A DNA stretch of 64,000 nt from Sulfitobacter sp. OXR-159 (GTDB taxonomy: Bacteria; Pseudomonadota; Alphaproteobacteria; Rhodobacterales; Rhodobacteraceae), in contig NZ_CP139707.1 of the NCBI RefSeq assembly GCF_034377145.1, forward strand, positions 3,331,501 to 3,395,500, in the 5' to 3' direction. The first letter of the stretch is position 1; each line of letters starts with the position of its first letter. This document shows positions 1 through 8,839 of this stretch, piece after piece. The notes beneath the pieces were generated by a model. The model made no database searches, had not been told where the DNA came from, and saw only the letters and a list, made by a program, of their open reading frames with translations. Made by a program: the position numbers and the translations under genes.

Positions 1-48
1 CACATGGTCAATGTTCACGCCCAATCTCAGCTTTGGTTGATCCGCCAT
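1..48 (-). CDS. pdxJ: Pyridoxine 5'-phosphate synthase PdxJ (5' end only, cut by window edge)
   Basis: Sixteen codons of a minus-strand gene that leaves the left edge. The N-terminus contains LRLGVNIDHV, the opening signature of PdxJ, which condenses deoxyxylulose 5-phosphate with 3-amino-2-oxopropyl phosphate to make pyridoxine 5'-phosphate in vitamin B6 synthesis. The ATG at 48 has a purine-rich AAGGGGA about 7 nt upstream. It lies 99 nt downstream of the DUF2062 gene on the same strand. Identification rests on this short but very characteristic start. Confidence 0.85.
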   Translation of the reverse strand, partial: MADQPKLRLGVNIDHV

Positions 49-147
49 CTCGATTCCCCTTGCATCACTTGCCCGACCATAGGTCGGAAATTTCGCCAAC
101 CCCATAGGGGGAAGCGGTTTTTCCGGAAAATTGATGCCCTGAAAGCC

Positions 148-804
148 TCAGTCCGCGTGGCGCTTGGCCTCGGCCTTTTGCGCCGCCTTATGCTTGAGCG
201 CCTCGAACTTGGCTTTGATCATCCCGCGCCGTCGCTTTTGGTAAGCCCGCAGCACCGGCACCGAGATGTAATAGGCGATAGAGGCGCAGATCATCCCCGG
301 CAGAATGCCCCCGATCAGATAGGGGTAGAAGACCTGATGGAAAAAGGCGGTCAGCCCTGTCCAATCCATCTGGCTATCAGTAAAAATCGCGACAAAGTTC
401 TCTTGCAGATCGCGGCCCGCATCCAGAAACTTCCCCCCAAAGGAGCGATGCTCTTTCGGGGCCACGGGCGCGCCAAGGATCCAATGCCCGGTCTGCAAAG
501 CCGCGATGCCGATGGGGACATAAGTCAGCGGGTTGCCAAAAAAGGTCGCCATAAGGGCGGCAAGGATATTGGCCCGCATCACCCGCCCGATCAGTGCCGC
601 CACAATGAAGTGCAGACCATAGAAGGGCGTGAAGGTGGTAAAGACCCCGGCCCAGATGCCGCGCGCAATGCGCTCGGGGCTGTCGGGCAGCCGCCGCATC
701 CGGTGTTTGACGTAGTGAAACGCACGTGTCCAACCACCCCGCGGCCACAGAAACTCGGCCAGCGCGCGCAGGGTCGGTTTCGGATCGCGGCGTTTGAAAA
801 TCAA
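148..804 (-). CDS. DUF2062 domain membrane protein
   Basis: A 218-residue protein matching the DUF2062 family: a basic N-terminus (IFKRRDPKP), the family core RIARGIWAGVFTTFTPFYG, and a second conserved stretch ATFFGNPLTY followed by hydrophobic helices. Several membrane segments are visible, and the C-terminus is rich in Lys and Ala. The biochemical function of the family is not known. The start is a TTG at 804; the next in-frame Met is about residue 35 and would remove conserved sequence, so TTG is preferred although its ribosome site is weak. It follows rsh by 37 nt on the same strand and may be cotranscribed with it. Confidence 0.8.
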   Translation of the reverse strand: MIFKRRDPKPTLRALAEFLWPRGGWTRAFHYVKHRMRRLPDSPERIARGIWAGVFTTFTPFYGLHFIVAALIGRVMRANILAALMATFFGNPLTYVPIGIAALQTGHWILGAPVAPKEHRSFGGKFLDAGRDLQENFVAIFTDSQMDWTGLTAFFHQVFYPYLIGGILPGMICASIAYYISVPVLRAYQKRRRGMIKAKFEALKHKAAQKAEAKRHAD

Positions 805-841
805 GTCTCAGGTCCAGTATCGGCGTTTCGTCTGCGCGGGG

Positions 842-2992
842 TCAGTCGGTCTTTTCGACAGTCTTTCCCATGCTCATATTGCGGTGCCTGCTGACATCGG
901 CGACTTCACTTTCGGCTTCGATCGTGGACATCAACGAATGCAGGTGACTTACGTCTCTGAGATCCACATAGACCACCAACCGGTAAAAGTCAGGCTTGCG
1001 CTCCACAAACTCCAAATCAGAGATATTGGCCGAGGCTTCGCCGATCAAGGTGCAGACCCGCCCCAGTACGCCCGCGCCGTTGCCGATGGTGATGTCCAAC
1101 GCGCAGGTATAGACCGCCGGGTGACTGCCATCGTGCCAACGCAGGTCCAGCCAACGCTCGGGCTGGTCTTCGTATTCCGACAGGCGGTCGCAGTCGATTG
1201 AGTGGACGGTCACGCCCTTGCCACGGAAGGTGATGCCGACGATCCGCTCTCCGGGCAGCGGCGTGCAGCAGGGCGCGCGGTCAAAGCTCTGGCCCGGCTC
1301 CAGCCCCACGACGGCGCGGCGCACGTCGATCTGCTCGCCCTTTTGCGGGGCAAGGTCGGGATAGACGCATTCCACCACTTCGCGGCCCGTGAGTTCGGAA
1401 CTGCCAAGCCGGGCGAGCACCTCATCGGGGCCGTTGAGCCGCATGTTCTTGGCGACGGTATGCAGCACCTTATCGGTGGCCTTCTTACCGACCTGCGCAA
1501 AGGCCGAGCGCGCCAATTCGCGGCCGAGTTTGATAAAGCGCTCGCGGTCGACCTCGCGCAGGGACCGCCGGATTGCCGACTTGGCCTTGCCGGTGGTGGC
1601 GATATCAAGCCATGTGACCTGCGGTGTTTGCCCCTGCGCGGTGGTGATCTCAATCGACTGGCCGTTTTTGATCCGCGTCCAGAGCGGCACACGCATCCCG
1701 TCGACTTTGGCCCCAACGCAAGCGTTGCCGATCCGGGTGTGGATCGCATAGGCAAAATCAATCGGCGTCGCCCCGCGCGGCAGTTTCACCACATCGCCTT
1801 TCGGCGTGAAGCAGAAGACCTGATCCGCATACATCTCAAGCTTCACCGCTTCGAGGAAATCCTCGTGGTCGGTCTCGGCGTCGAACTGCTCGGTCAGCTG
1901 GCTGATCCATTTGGCGGGATCGACGGCAAAGGGGTTTCGGCTGCGCACACCGTCGCGGTAGGACCAATGCGCGGCGACGCCGGTCTCGGCCACGTCATGC
2001 ATCTGCCGGGTGCGGATCTGCACTTCCACCCGCTTGCCATCGCGGCCCGAGACGGTGGTATGGATCGACCGATAGCCGTTGGTCTTGGGCTGGCTGATGT
2101 AATCCTTGAACCGCCCCGGCACCGCGCGCCAGCGGCGATGGATCGCGCCGAGTGTGCGGTAGCAATCCTCGTCAGAGGCGGTGATCACGCGAAAGCCGTA
2201 AATGTCGGACAGACGGGAGAAGCTCTGTTCCTTCTCCTCCATCTTGCGCCAGATCGAATAGGGCTTCTTGGCCCGGCCAAAAACCTCGGCGTCGATATCC
2301 GCCTTTTCCAACTCGACCCGCATGTCGCCGGTGATCCGCTGGATCACATCGCCGGTGTCGCGTTGCAGGGTGATAAAGCGGCGAATGATCGAGGCGCGCG
2401 CCTCGGGGTTGAGCACGCGAAACGCAAGGTCTTCCAACTCTTCGCGCATCCACTGCATGCCCATGCGCCCCGCCAGCGGCGCGTAGATGTCCATCGTCTC
2501 CCGCGCCTTTTTGACCTGCTTGTCCGGGCGCATGGATTTGATCGTGCGCATGTTGTGCAAACGGTCGGCGAGCTTAACAAGGATGACGCGCAGGTCCTTG
2601 GACATCGCCATAAAGAGCTTGCGGAAATTCTCGGCCTGCTTGGTCTCGGTCGAGTTGAGCTGAAGGTTGGTCAGCTTGGTGACACCATCGACCAATTCCG
2701 CCACTTCGCCGCCAAAGAGGCTCTGCACCTCGGCATAAGACGCTTTGGTGTCTTCGATCGTATCGTGCAAAAGGGCGGTAATGATCGTCGCATCGTCAAG
2801 CTGCTGTTCCGTGAGGATCGCAGCGACAGCGACGGGGTGGGTGAAATAGGGCTCGCCGGAATGGCGAAACTGCCCCTCATGCATCCGCGCCCCATAGTCG
2901 AAAGCGGCGCGGATCAGGGGTTCGTTGGTACGCGGATTGTAGCCTTGAACAAGAGCGATCAGGTCATCGGCAGTAATGTCGGCGCTGTTCAT
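842..2992 (-). CDS. rsh: Bifunctional (p)ppGpp synthetase/hydrolase (RelA/SpoT homologue)
   Basis: A 716-residue full-length RSH enzyme that makes and degrades the alarmone (p)ppGpp. The hydrolase half shows the HD metal site (H76-D77 in LLHDTIEDT) and RLHNMRT near 144-150. The synthetase half shows the RxKxxYS motif near 240-246, DIYGFRVI near 263-270, QPKTNGYRSIHT near 301 and EVQIRT near 323. A TGS domain (about 390-450) and a C-terminal ACT domain (about 640-710) follow. Alphaproteobacteria usually have this single long RSH, so it should be the main stringent-response enzyme. It lies 36 nt downstream of rpoZ, the order seen in many proteobacteria. Confidence 0.97.
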   Translation of the reverse strand: MNSADITADDLIALVQGYNPRTNEPLIRAAFDYGARMHEGQFRHSGEPYFTHPVAVAAILTEQQLDDATIITALLHDTIEDTKASYAEVQSLFGGEVAELVDGVTKLTNLQLNSTETKQAENFRKLFMAMSKDLRVILVKLADRLHNMRTIKSMRPDKQVKKARETMDIYAPLAGRMGMQWMREELEDLAFRVLNPEARASIIRRFITLQRDTGDVIQRITGDMRVELEKADIDAEVFGRAKKPYSIWRKMEEKEQSFSRLSDIYGFRVITASDEDCYRTLGAIHRRWRAVPGRFKDYISQPKTNGYRSIHTTVSGRDGKRVEVQIRTRQMHDVAETGVAAHWSYRDGVRSRNPFAVDPAKWISQLTEQFDAETDHEDFLEAVKLEMYADQVFCFTPKGDVVKLPRGATPIDFAYAIHTRIGNACVGAKVDGMRVPLWTRIKNGQSIEITTAQGQTPQVTWLDIATTGKAKSAIRRSLREVDRERFIKLGRELARSAFAQVGKKATDKVLHTVAKNMRLNGPDEVLARLGSSELTGREVVECVYPDLAPQKGEQIDVRRAVVGLEPGQSFDRAPCCTPLPGERIVGITFRGKGVTVHSIDCDRLSEYEDQPERWLDLRWHDGSHPAVYTCALDITIGNGAGVLGRVCTLIGEASANISDLEFVERKPDFYRLVVYVDLRDVSHLHSLMSTIEAESEVADVSRHRNMSMGKTVEKTD

Positions 2993-3007
2993 GCCATCTG
3001 CCTCATT

Positions 3008-3021
3008 GCCCCGGCCGGGGC
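3008..3021. other. Perfect 14-bp palindrome between rpoZ and rsh
   Basis: The 36-nt gap between rpoZ and rsh contains GCCCCGGCCGGGGC, a perfect palindrome. In RNA it could only fold with a small loop made from its centre, or pair between molecules. It might separate expression of rpoZ and rsh or be a binding site. No function is known; it may simply reflect high GC. Confidence 0.35.
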
Positions 3022-3028
3022 GCGGGGG

Positions 3029-3382
3029 TTAGCCCTGCCCCTGTGCGGCCATCAACTGGCGCAGCAACATTTCTTCGGACATGCTGTCTTCTTCGGGCTT
3101 GTCCTCTTCGGCACCCATCAAAAGCGCCATGGCGTCTTCTTCGGGTTCGTCGACTTCGATCTGGCTCTGGTTGCTTTCGATCAAACGCTCGCGCAGGTCA
3201 TCAGCCGACTGTGTTTCTTCGGCGATTTCGCGCAGGGACACGACGGGGTTCTTGTCGTTGTCGCGATCAACGGTCAGCTGCGATCCGGCAGAGATCTCAC
3301 GGGCGCGATGCGCGGCCAGCATAACGAGTTCGAAACGGTTCGGAACCTTATCCACACAATCTTCGACGGTGACGCGGGCCAT
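3029..3382 (-). CDS. rpoZ: DNA-directed RNA polymerase omega subunit
   Basis: A 117-residue protein with the omega signature: [20 protein letters not shown] at the N-terminus, then [13 protein letters not shown] and a C-terminus rich in acidic residues. Omega helps assembly and stability of RNA polymerase and, with beta', forms one ppGpp site in enterobacteria. The start has a good Shine-Dalgarno (GGAGG) 6 nt upstream. It is followed on the same strand by rsh, a natural pairing with the alarmone enzyme. Confidence 0.96.
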   Translation of the reverse strand: MARVTVEDCVDKVPNRFELVMLAAHRAREISAGSQLTVDRDNDKNPVVSLREIAEETQSADDLRERLIESNQSQIEVDEPEEDAMALLMGAEEDKPEEDSMSEEMLLRQLMAAQGQG

Positions 3383-3455
3383 GAAGCCTCCAATATCTCA
3401 TTTGCTGCCAGAAGTGCGGTATTTAGGCCGCCTCGGGCAGATTTACAAGCCGTTA

Positions 3456-4064
3456 TTACAAACGCCGCACGCTGGCACGATCCCGCTCAGGCAAAGCCTC
3501 AAGCAGCGCGCGGACCGGTTTCCCAAGCAGCGGATGCACCCAATCGGGGGCCACATCGGCCAAGGGCACCAGCACAAAAGCGCGGTCTTGCAGGCGCGGA
3601 TGCGGCAGGATCAACTGCTCTGGCGTGCGGCCAATCTGCGCCTCAAGCGGCAAATCACGCCACATCTTGTGGGTGTTACGGTCTGGCAACACGATATCAT
3701 CACAGGCCAGCAAATCCAAATCCAATGTGCGCTGGCCCCAACGCTGCACCCGCTCCCGACCCAACTGTGCCTCGATCCGATGCAGGACGCCAAGCGCCTT
3801 GGCCGGATCCCAAGGTGCCTCCAGACGTGCTGCGGCATTCACATAATCGGGCCCCGCTCCTGCGGGAAAAGCCGGAGTATGATAGAATGCACTGGTCGCG
3901 CGAATCACCGCGCCGGAGGTTTGCAGCAGCTTCAAAGCCGACTTCAGGGTTTCCTGCGGCGCACCGACAGAAGAGCCGAGGTTCCCGCCAAGCGCAATCA
4001 GGAGACTATACTTTCGTATAGGCTCTCTACTGCTTAATTCCATACCCTCGGGGTCTTGCGACAT
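3456..4064 (-). CDS. folK: 2-amino-4-hydroxy-6-hydroxymethyldihydropteridine diphosphokinase
   Basis: A 202-residue HPPK, which transfers pyrophosphate from ATP to 6-hydroxymethyl-7,8-dihydropterin in folate synthesis. Family marks are LIALGGNLGSS near the N-terminus, RWGQRTLDLDLL (the metal and pterin loop) in the middle and LPHPRLQDRAFVLVPL towards the end. The length is slightly above the usual 160-180 because of about 18 extra N-terminal residues. The ATG at 4064 is used here; a second ATG at 4043 is possible but lacks a suitably spaced ribosome site. It is 73 nt upstream of rpoZ and divergent from the NYN gene. Confidence 0.95.
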   Translation of the reverse strand: MSQDPEGMELSSREPIRKYSLLIALGGNLGSSVGAPQETLKSALKLLQTSGAVIRATSAFYHTPAFPAGAGPDYVNAAARLEAPWDPAKALGVLHRIEAQLGRERVQRWGQRTLDLDLLACDDIVLPDRNTHKMWRDLPLEAQIGRTPEQLILPHPRLQDRAFVLVPLADVAPDWVHPLLGKPVRALLEALPERDRASVRRL

Positions 4065-4187
4065 CGTTAAAAAGCCTTAGTTATGCACCCTGATGTGGGG
4101 GCATCGCCAGAGGTCACGGATTTATTAATTCGTGGCGATTACAGTTCAAACCGGGAATACGGCGAAGCCTGCCGAAAGGATAGATTA

Positions 4188-4742
4188 ATGTTCTACAAAG
4201 ATGAGCGGTTGGCGCTTTTTATAGATGGCTCCAACCTCTACGCCGCGGCAAAGACGCTGGGCTTCGACATCGACTACAAGCTGCTGCGGCAAGAGTTCAT
4301 GCGTCGCGGCAAGCTGCTGCGCGCCTTCTACTATACCGCACTTTTGGAGAACGATGAATATTCGCCGATCCGCCCGCTTGTTGACTGGCTGAACTACAAC
4401 GGCTTTTCCATGGTCACCAAACCGGCCAAGGAATACACCGACAGCATGGGCCGGCGCAAAGTCAAAGGCGACATGGACATCGAACTGGCCGTTGATGCGA
4501 TGGAACTGGCGCCGCGTGTCGACCATATCGTGATCTTTTCCGGCGACGGCGACTTCCGCCCGCTGGTCGAAAGCCTGCAACGCCAAGGCGTGCGCGTTTC
4601 TGTCGTGTCGACGATTCGCAGCCAGCCGCCGATGATCTCTGACGATCTGCGCCGCCAAGCCGACAACTTTATCGAGCTTGACGATCTGCGTGATGTCATT
4701 GGCCGTCCGCCGCGCGATCCGATCTCGACCTCGCAAGACTAA
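4188..4742 (+). CDS. NYN (PIN-like) domain protein, LabA/DUF88 family
   Basis: A 184-residue NYN-domain protein. It shows FIDGSNLYAAAKTLGF at the N-terminus, KGDMDIELAVDAM in the middle and FSGDGDFRPLVESLQRQG later; the repeated Asp residues match the metal-binding acidic cluster of PIN-like ribonucleases. The family probably cleaves or binds RNA, but substrates are mostly unknown. An in-frame ATG at 4083 exists; ATG 4188 is preferred because it has AAAGGA 7 nt upstream and begins at the conserved domain. It stands alone between divergent folK and the LuxR regulator. Confidence 0.88.
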   Translation: MFYKDERLALFIDGSNLYAAAKTLGFDIDYKLLRQEFMRRGKLLRAFYYTALLENDEYSPIRPLVDWLNYNGFSMVTKPAKEYTDSMGRRKVKGDMDIELAVDAMELAPRVDHIVIFSGDGDFRPLVESLQRQGVRVSVVSTIRSQPPMISDDLRRQADNFIELDDLRDVIGRPPRDPISTSQD

Positions 4743-4833
4743 GCGCAAACCGCCTTATTTTCGCCTGAAATCATGCTGCTAGCCGCAGCAGTGGCTTTCT
4801 CGTGGGTGCCCCAATGAGGCAGGCACACGAATA

Positions 4834-4865
4834 ACAGACCAGTGACAATGGCGTCACTGGCCTGT
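4834..4865. promoter_or_regulatory. Long interrupted palindrome, candidate operator of the LuxR-type gene
   Basis: Arms CCAGTGAC (4839-4846) and GTCACTGG (4853-4860) are perfect inverted repeats around a 6-bp spacer. After one mismatch the dyad extends outward with ACAG (4834-4837) and CTGT (4862-4865), giving 12 of 13 paired positions. No T-run follows on either strand, so it does not look like an intrinsic terminator. It lies about 130-160 bp upstream of the LuxR-type gene, where an autoregulatory site would be expected. Binding is inferred only. Confidence 0.5.
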
Positions 4866-4960
4866 GAAATTTCTAAAATACCCCAGGGAAGATACAATAC
4901 AGCACATGAACCCATGCGTTCCCCTTGATCCCACAGTACCCGTTCCCGTAGAAGTAGACG

Positions 4961-4980
4961 ACCCCCCGAAAAAGGGGGGT
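4961..4980 (+). promoter_or_regulatory. GC hairpin in the leader of the LuxR-type gene
   Basis: Arms ACCCCCC (4961-4967) and GGGGGGT (4974-4980) flank a GAAAAA loop, a strong 7-bp stem ending only 14 nt before the ATG and just ahead of the ribosome site GTGAGGGA. There is no T-run after it, so it is unlikely to be a terminator. A stem this close to the ribosome site could control translation or mRNA stability. Confidence 0.5.
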
Positions 4981-4994
4981 TAAAGTGAGGGACG

Positions 4995-5732
4995 ATGCTT
5001 TTCGATGATGCGGTGCGGCTGGAGAAGCTACAGGATGCAGGCACGCTCTGGGACGGCATTGTAGAGGCGCTGCGACAGATTGGTTTCACCCACGCCATTC
5101 ACATCAGCGTCGGGGCAGATTTCAAAGATGCCCAGTTTTTATCCACCATCCCCGACCTTTACGATGACCTCCCCCCCGAGGATGACCCCTTTCTCCACCA
5201 TTCGTGCAACAGCTATGAAGTCCTGACAATCGGTCAGGCCTTCGTGCACCTTTACCCCGATGTCACCCCCTCTGAGCATTCGCTGATCGCACGCGCAGGA
5301 CGGGAAGGTTTGCACGCCGCCTTTGCGGTGCCCATGCGGCTGAAAGGATCAGAACGTTTCGGTGGCTTCATCATCGGCAATTGGATGGAAGCCGATGAAT
5401 TCGAACGGAGCTTTAGCGACGTGGCCGAGGATCTTCGCCTCTTTTGCCTGCTGATGCACCGCCGCATCGAAGACCTGACCGGCACCGCCCCGTTGCCCCT
5501 GCCCGAGACCCCATCGGCCTTTGGCAAACTCAGCCCGCGCGAAGCCGAAGTGGTGAACCTGCTGGCCCATGGCTACACCCGCCAGCAAACCGCGCATCGC
5601 TGCAACCTCTCGATCCACACCGTCTCGGACTATGCGAAATCGGGCTACCGCAAATTGGGCATCCGCAACCGGGCGCAGGCCGCCGCCCTCGTTCACGGCA
5701 CCGCGGGCGAGGCTGCGCCCAAGAAAGGCTGA
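4995..5732 (+). CDS. LuxR-family transcriptional regulator with autoinducer-binding-like domain
   Basis: A 245-residue regulator. The C-terminal GerE-type helix-turn-helix is clear (LSPREAEVVNLLAHGYTRQQ, then SIHTVSDYAKSGYRKLGI, about 175-230). The N-terminal 160 residues look like an autoinducer-binding domain: EDDPFLHH resembles the conserved Asp-Pro of acyl-homoserine-lactone receptors, but the aromatic pattern W-x3-Y before it is not conserved. No luxI-type synthase is in the window, so it is an orphan (solo) regulator whose ligand is uncertain. The ATG at 4995 has GAGGGA close upstream. A dyad and a GC hairpin lie in its leader. Confidence 0.9.
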   Translation: MLFDDAVRLEKLQDAGTLWDGIVEALRQIGFTHAIHISVGADFKDAQFLSTIPDLYDDLPPEDDPFLHHSCNSYEVLTIGQAFVHLYPDVTPSEHSLIARAGREGLHAAFAVPMRLKGSERFGGFIIGNWMEADEFERSFSDVAEDLRLFCLLMHRRIEDLTGTAPLPLPETPSAFGKLSPREAEVVNLLAHGYTRQQTAHRCNLSIHTVSDYAKSGYRKLGIRNRAQAAALVHGTAGEAAPKKG

Positions 5733-5792
5733 CGGGCTGGACGAAGAGCGCCCAAGCCCTTACCTCTGCGCCAAGCCGTTCGGAGACTTCGC

Positions 5793-6743
5793 ATGACCAA
5801 CACGCCCCTGACCCTCTACCTCGCCGCGCCGCGCGGATTCTGCGCGGGCGTGGACCGGGCGATCAAGATCGTTGAGATGGCCCTCGAGAAATGGGGCGCG
5901 CCGGTCTTTGTCCGCCACGAGATCGTGCACAATAAATTCGTCGTCGACGGGCTGCGCGACAAGGGCGCGGTCTTTGTCGAGGAACTCTCCGAATGCCCCG
6001 ACGACCGTCCGGTGATCTTTTCCGCCCATGGCGTGCCGAAATCCGTGCCCTCGGCGGCGCAGGCGCGCAATATGATCTATGTCGATGCCACCTGCCCACT
6101 GGTCTCCAAGGTCCATATCGAGGCGCAGCGCCATGCCGATGCAGGACTCCAGATCATCATGATCGGCCATGCGGGCCACCCTGAGACGGTCGGCACCATG
6201 GGCCAATTGCCCGATGGTGATGTGCTGCTGGTCGAAACGCCCGACGATGTGGCCGGTGTCGCTGTGCGTGATGAGGCGCAGCTGGCCTATGTCACCCAGA
6301 CCACGCTCAGCGTCGATGACACCGCCGATATCGTCGCAGCCCTTCAGGCGCGGTTCCCAGCCATCATCGGCCCGCATAAAGAAGACATCTGCTACGCCAC
6401 CACCAACCGTCAGGAAGCCGTCAAAGCCATGGCGCCCAAATGCGACGCGATGCTGGTGGTGGGCGCGCCGAATTCGTCGAACTCCAAACGTCTGGTCGAA
6501 GTCGGTGCCCGTGCGGGCTGCGCCTATGCGCAACTGGTGCAACGTGCGGACGACATCGATTGGCGAGCGTTGGATGGGATCGGCAGCATCGGCATCACCG
6601 CAGGCGCATCGGCCCCCGAAGTGCTGATCAACGAGGTGATCGACGCCTTCAAAGCGCGCTATGACGTGACCACCGAACTGGTCGAAACCGCGCAGGAAAA
6701 CGTCGAGTTCAAGGTGCCCCGCGTCTTGCGTCAACCCGCCTGA
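5793..6743 (+). CDS. ispH: 4-hydroxy-3-methylbut-2-enyl diphosphate reductase
   Basis: A 316-residue IspH (LytB), the last enzyme of the non-mevalonate isoprenoid pathway, which reduces HMBPP to IPP and DMAPP with a [4Fe-4S] cluster. The three cluster cysteines are visible: GFCAGVDRA (C17), [12 protein letters not shown] (C101) and DICYATTN (about C198). Also present are the active-site His motifs (RHEIVHN, SAHGVP) and SSNSKRL near the substrate site. The ATG has CGGAG about 8 nt upstream. The gene is followed by rnhA after about 55 nt. Confidence 0.97.
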   Translation: MTNTPLTLYLAAPRGFCAGVDRAIKIVEMALEKWGAPVFVRHEIVHNKFVVDGLRDKGAVFVEELSECPDDRPVIFSAHGVPKSVPSAAQARNMIYVDATCPLVSKVHIEAQRHADAGLQIIMIGHAGHPETVGTMGQLPDGDVLLVETPDDVAGVAVRDEAQLAYVTQTTLSVDDTADIVAALQARFPAIIGPHKEDICYATTNRQEAVKAMAPKCDAMLVVGAPNSSNSKRLVEVGARAGCAYAQLVQRADDIDWRALDGIGSIGITAGASAPEVLINEVIDAFKARYDVTTELVETAQENVEFKVPRVLRQPA

Positions 6744-6798
6744 TTGACCGCCGCGCGCCAGCCGCCTAAACCGCGTTGAAACCGCGACGGGAGCCGAC

Positions 6799-7263
6799 AT
6801 GCCAGACCTTTACGCCTACACAGACGGAGCCTGCTCAGGCAATCCCGGCCCCGGTGGCTGGGGCGTGTTGATGCGCGCCATGGACGGCGACAAGATCGTC
6901 AAGGAACGCGAGTTGAAGGGCGGCGAGGCGCAAACCACCAACAACCGCATGGAACTGATGGCCGCGATCTCGGCGCTGGAATCGCTCAGCCGTACGACAG
7001 AAATCACCATCGTTACTGACAGCAACTACGTCAAAAACGGCATCACCGGTTGGATCTTTGGCTGGAAGAAAAACGGCTGGAAGAACGCCGCCAAAAAACC
7101 CGTGAAAAACGCGGAGCTTTGGCAACGGCTGGACGCGGCGAACGCGCGGCACAATGTGACGTGGAAATGGGTCAAAGGTCACGCCGGCCACCCCGAAAAC
7201 GAACGCGCCGATGAACTGGCCCGCGCCGGCATGGCCCCCTTCAAACCGGGCGGCAAGAAGTGA
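6799..7263 (+). CDS. rnhA: Ribonuclease HI
   Basis: A 154-residue RNase HI that cuts the RNA strand of RNA-DNA hybrids. The four acidic catalytic positions are in [36 protein letters not shown] and NERADELA. Length and order match the E. coli type enzyme. The ATG is preceded by GGGAG. Its TGA overlaps the GTG start of the next gene (GTGA), suggesting translational coupling. Confidence 0.97.
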   Translation: MPDLYAYTDGACSGNPGPGGWGVLMRAMDGDKIVKERELKGGEAQTTNNRMELMAAISALESLSRTTEITIVTDSNYVKNGITGWIFGWKKNGWKNAAKKPVKNAELWQRLDAANARHNVTWKWVKGHAGHPENERADELARAGMAPFKPGGKK

Positions 7264-7883
7264 GCCTGCTGGCCCTGCTCGACTATGCCGCCGTGCTGGT
7301 CTTTGCCATCACCGGCGCGCTGGTCGCAAGCCGGGCGCAGCTTGATATCGTGGGCTTTGCCTTTATCGCCTGCCTGACCGCCGTGGGCGGCGGCACGATC
7401 CGCGACCTCCTGCTCGACCGCAACCCGATCTTTTGGATAGAAACGCCCAGTATGCTCGGTGTGGCCATCGTGGCGGCGCTGGTGGTGTTTTTCACCGCGC
7501 ATCTTCTGGAAAGCCGCTTTCGCACGTTGATCTGGCTCGACAGTCTGGCACTGGCCGTCGCCGTCGCGGCGGGGGTCGGTGTGGCGATGTCCCAAGAGCA
7601 ATCCGCGCCGATCATCATCGTCATGGGCATGATCACCGGCTGTATGGGCGGGCTGATGCGCGATGTGGTGGTGGGCCAACTACCATTGGTGCTGACCCAA
7701 GGCGAACTCTACGCCACGGCGGCTCTGTCTGGCGCTGCGGTGGCGGTGCTGCTGTCGCCCTATTTCGACGGGAGGCTCTATCCGCTGCTGGCCTGTGCCG
7801 TGACGACTTGGGTGCTTCGGGCCGGATCGCTGTATTTCGGCTGGCACTTGCCAGTCTACAAAAGCACCCCGCCGAAAAGCTGA
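7260..7883 (+). CDS. TRIC / UPF0126 family membrane protein (YicG-like)
   Basis: A 207-residue, very hydrophobic protein with about seven membrane helices and two internally related glycine-rich halves ([17 protein letters not shown] in the first, [17 protein letters not shown] in the second), the hallmark of the UPF0126/TRIC family. Structurally characterised bacterial members are trimeric cation channels; the substrate here is unknown. It begins with GTG overlapping the rnhA stop. Confidence 0.88.
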   Translation: MSLLALLDYAAVLVFAITGALVASRAQLDIVGFAFIACLTAVGGGTIRDLLLDRNPIFWIETPSMLGVAIVAALVVFFTAHLLESRFRTLIWLDSLALAVAVAAGVGVAMSQEQSAPIIIVMGMITGCMGGLMRDVVVGQLPLVLTQGELYATAALSGAAVAVLLSPYFDGRLYPLLACAVTTWVLRAGSLYFGWHLPVYKSTPPKS

Positions 7884-7887
7884 GCGC

Positions 7888-8802
7888 TTAAGCGGCGCTC
7901 AGGTTAGTGCCGACCGGGATCTGCGCGCCGCGCTGAAACACATCCGCTTCCTGCACGCCCTTGCCCGCGCGCTGCAACCGCGTGAGCCGCACCGCACCGT
8001 CGCCGCAAGCGATGCGCAGGTCATCTGACAGCACCTCGCCCGCCGCGCCGGTGCCTTCATCCAGCACCGATCCCAGCACTTTGACCCTTTGTCCGTCAAT
8101 CTCGAACCACGCCCCGGGAAAGGGTGAAAGGCCACGGATCATACGATCCACCTCAACCGCGGGGCGGGTCCAGTCGATCTTGGCCTCGGCCTTGTCGATC
8201 TTGGCCGCATAGGTGACGCCTTCTTCGGGTTGGGGCTGCGGGGTAAGCTGCAACAATTGCGACAGCGCCTTGTTGATCGCCACCGCGCCCATGGCGCTCA
8301 GACGGTCGTGCAGTTCCGCTGTGGTCTCCGCCGCACCGATCTCGGTCTCTTCGCAGAGCAGCACCGGCCCGGTATCGAGCCCAGCCTCCATCTGCATGAT
8401 GCAAACGCCGGTCTTTTCATCGCCCGCCATGATCGCACGGTGGATAGGGGCCGCCCCGCGCCAGCGCGGCAGCAGGCTCGCGTGGATGTTCAGGCAGCCC
8501 CGTTTCGGCGCGTCCAGAATGACCTGCGGCAGGATCAGACCGTAGGCCACGACCACCGCCGCATCGGCCTCAAGCGCGGCGAATTCTTCCTGCGGTTCGG
8601 GATGTTTGAGCGATACCGGGTGGCGCACCAGCAGACCAATCTCCTCGGCGCGTTGCTGCACCGGGCTGGGGCGGGGTTTCTTGCCGCGCCCGGCGGGGCG
8701 TGGCGGCTGGCAATAGACGGCGCAGATGTCATGCCCGGCCTGCACCAGCGCATCGAGGATCGGCACCGAGAAATCGGGCGTGCCCATGAAGATCAGTCGC
8801 AT
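7888..8802 (-). CDS. fmt: Methionyl-tRNA formyltransferase
   Basis: A 304-residue Fmt that formylates initiator Met-tRNA with 10-formyl-tetrahydrofolate. It starts [16 protein letters not shown], and the catalytic loop [18 protein letters not shown] is intact; the C-terminal anticodon-contact domain follows. The open frame extends further upstream, but the true start is the ATG at 8802, where the family N-terminus begins and a GGAGTG ribosome site lies upstream. It is the last gene of a run with three deformylase-like genes, joining addition and removal of the formyl group. Confidence 0.97.
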   Translation of the reverse strand: MRLIFMGTPDFSVPILDALVQAGHDICAVYCQPPRPAGRGKKPRPSPVQQRAEEIGLLVRHPVSLKHPEPQEEFAALEADAAVVVAYGLILPQVILDAPKRGCLNIHASLLPRWRGAAPIHRAIMAGDEKTGVCIMQMEAGLDTGPVLLCEETEIGAAETTAELHDRLSAMGAVAINKALSQLLQLTPQPQPEEGVTYAAKIDKAEAKIDWTRPAVEVDRMIRGLSPFPGAWFEIDGQRVKVLGSVLDEGTGAAGEVLSDDLRIACGDGAVRLTRLQRAGKGVQEADVFQRGAQIPVGTNLSAA

Positions 8803-8839
8803 CTGTTCACTCCTGCCGGACAGCGCCTTGGGGGAGCCG

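Noticed and set aside
1202..4021. 939-codon open frame antisense to rsh, rpoZ and folK
   Set aside because: It has no family motif, runs across three well-identified genes on the other strand and is explained by high-GC codon bias leaving the antisense frame open.
4961..4980. Hairpin considered as intrinsic terminator of the NYN gene
   Set aside because: No T-run follows on either strand, and it is placed 220 nt after the NYN stop and 14 nt before the next start.
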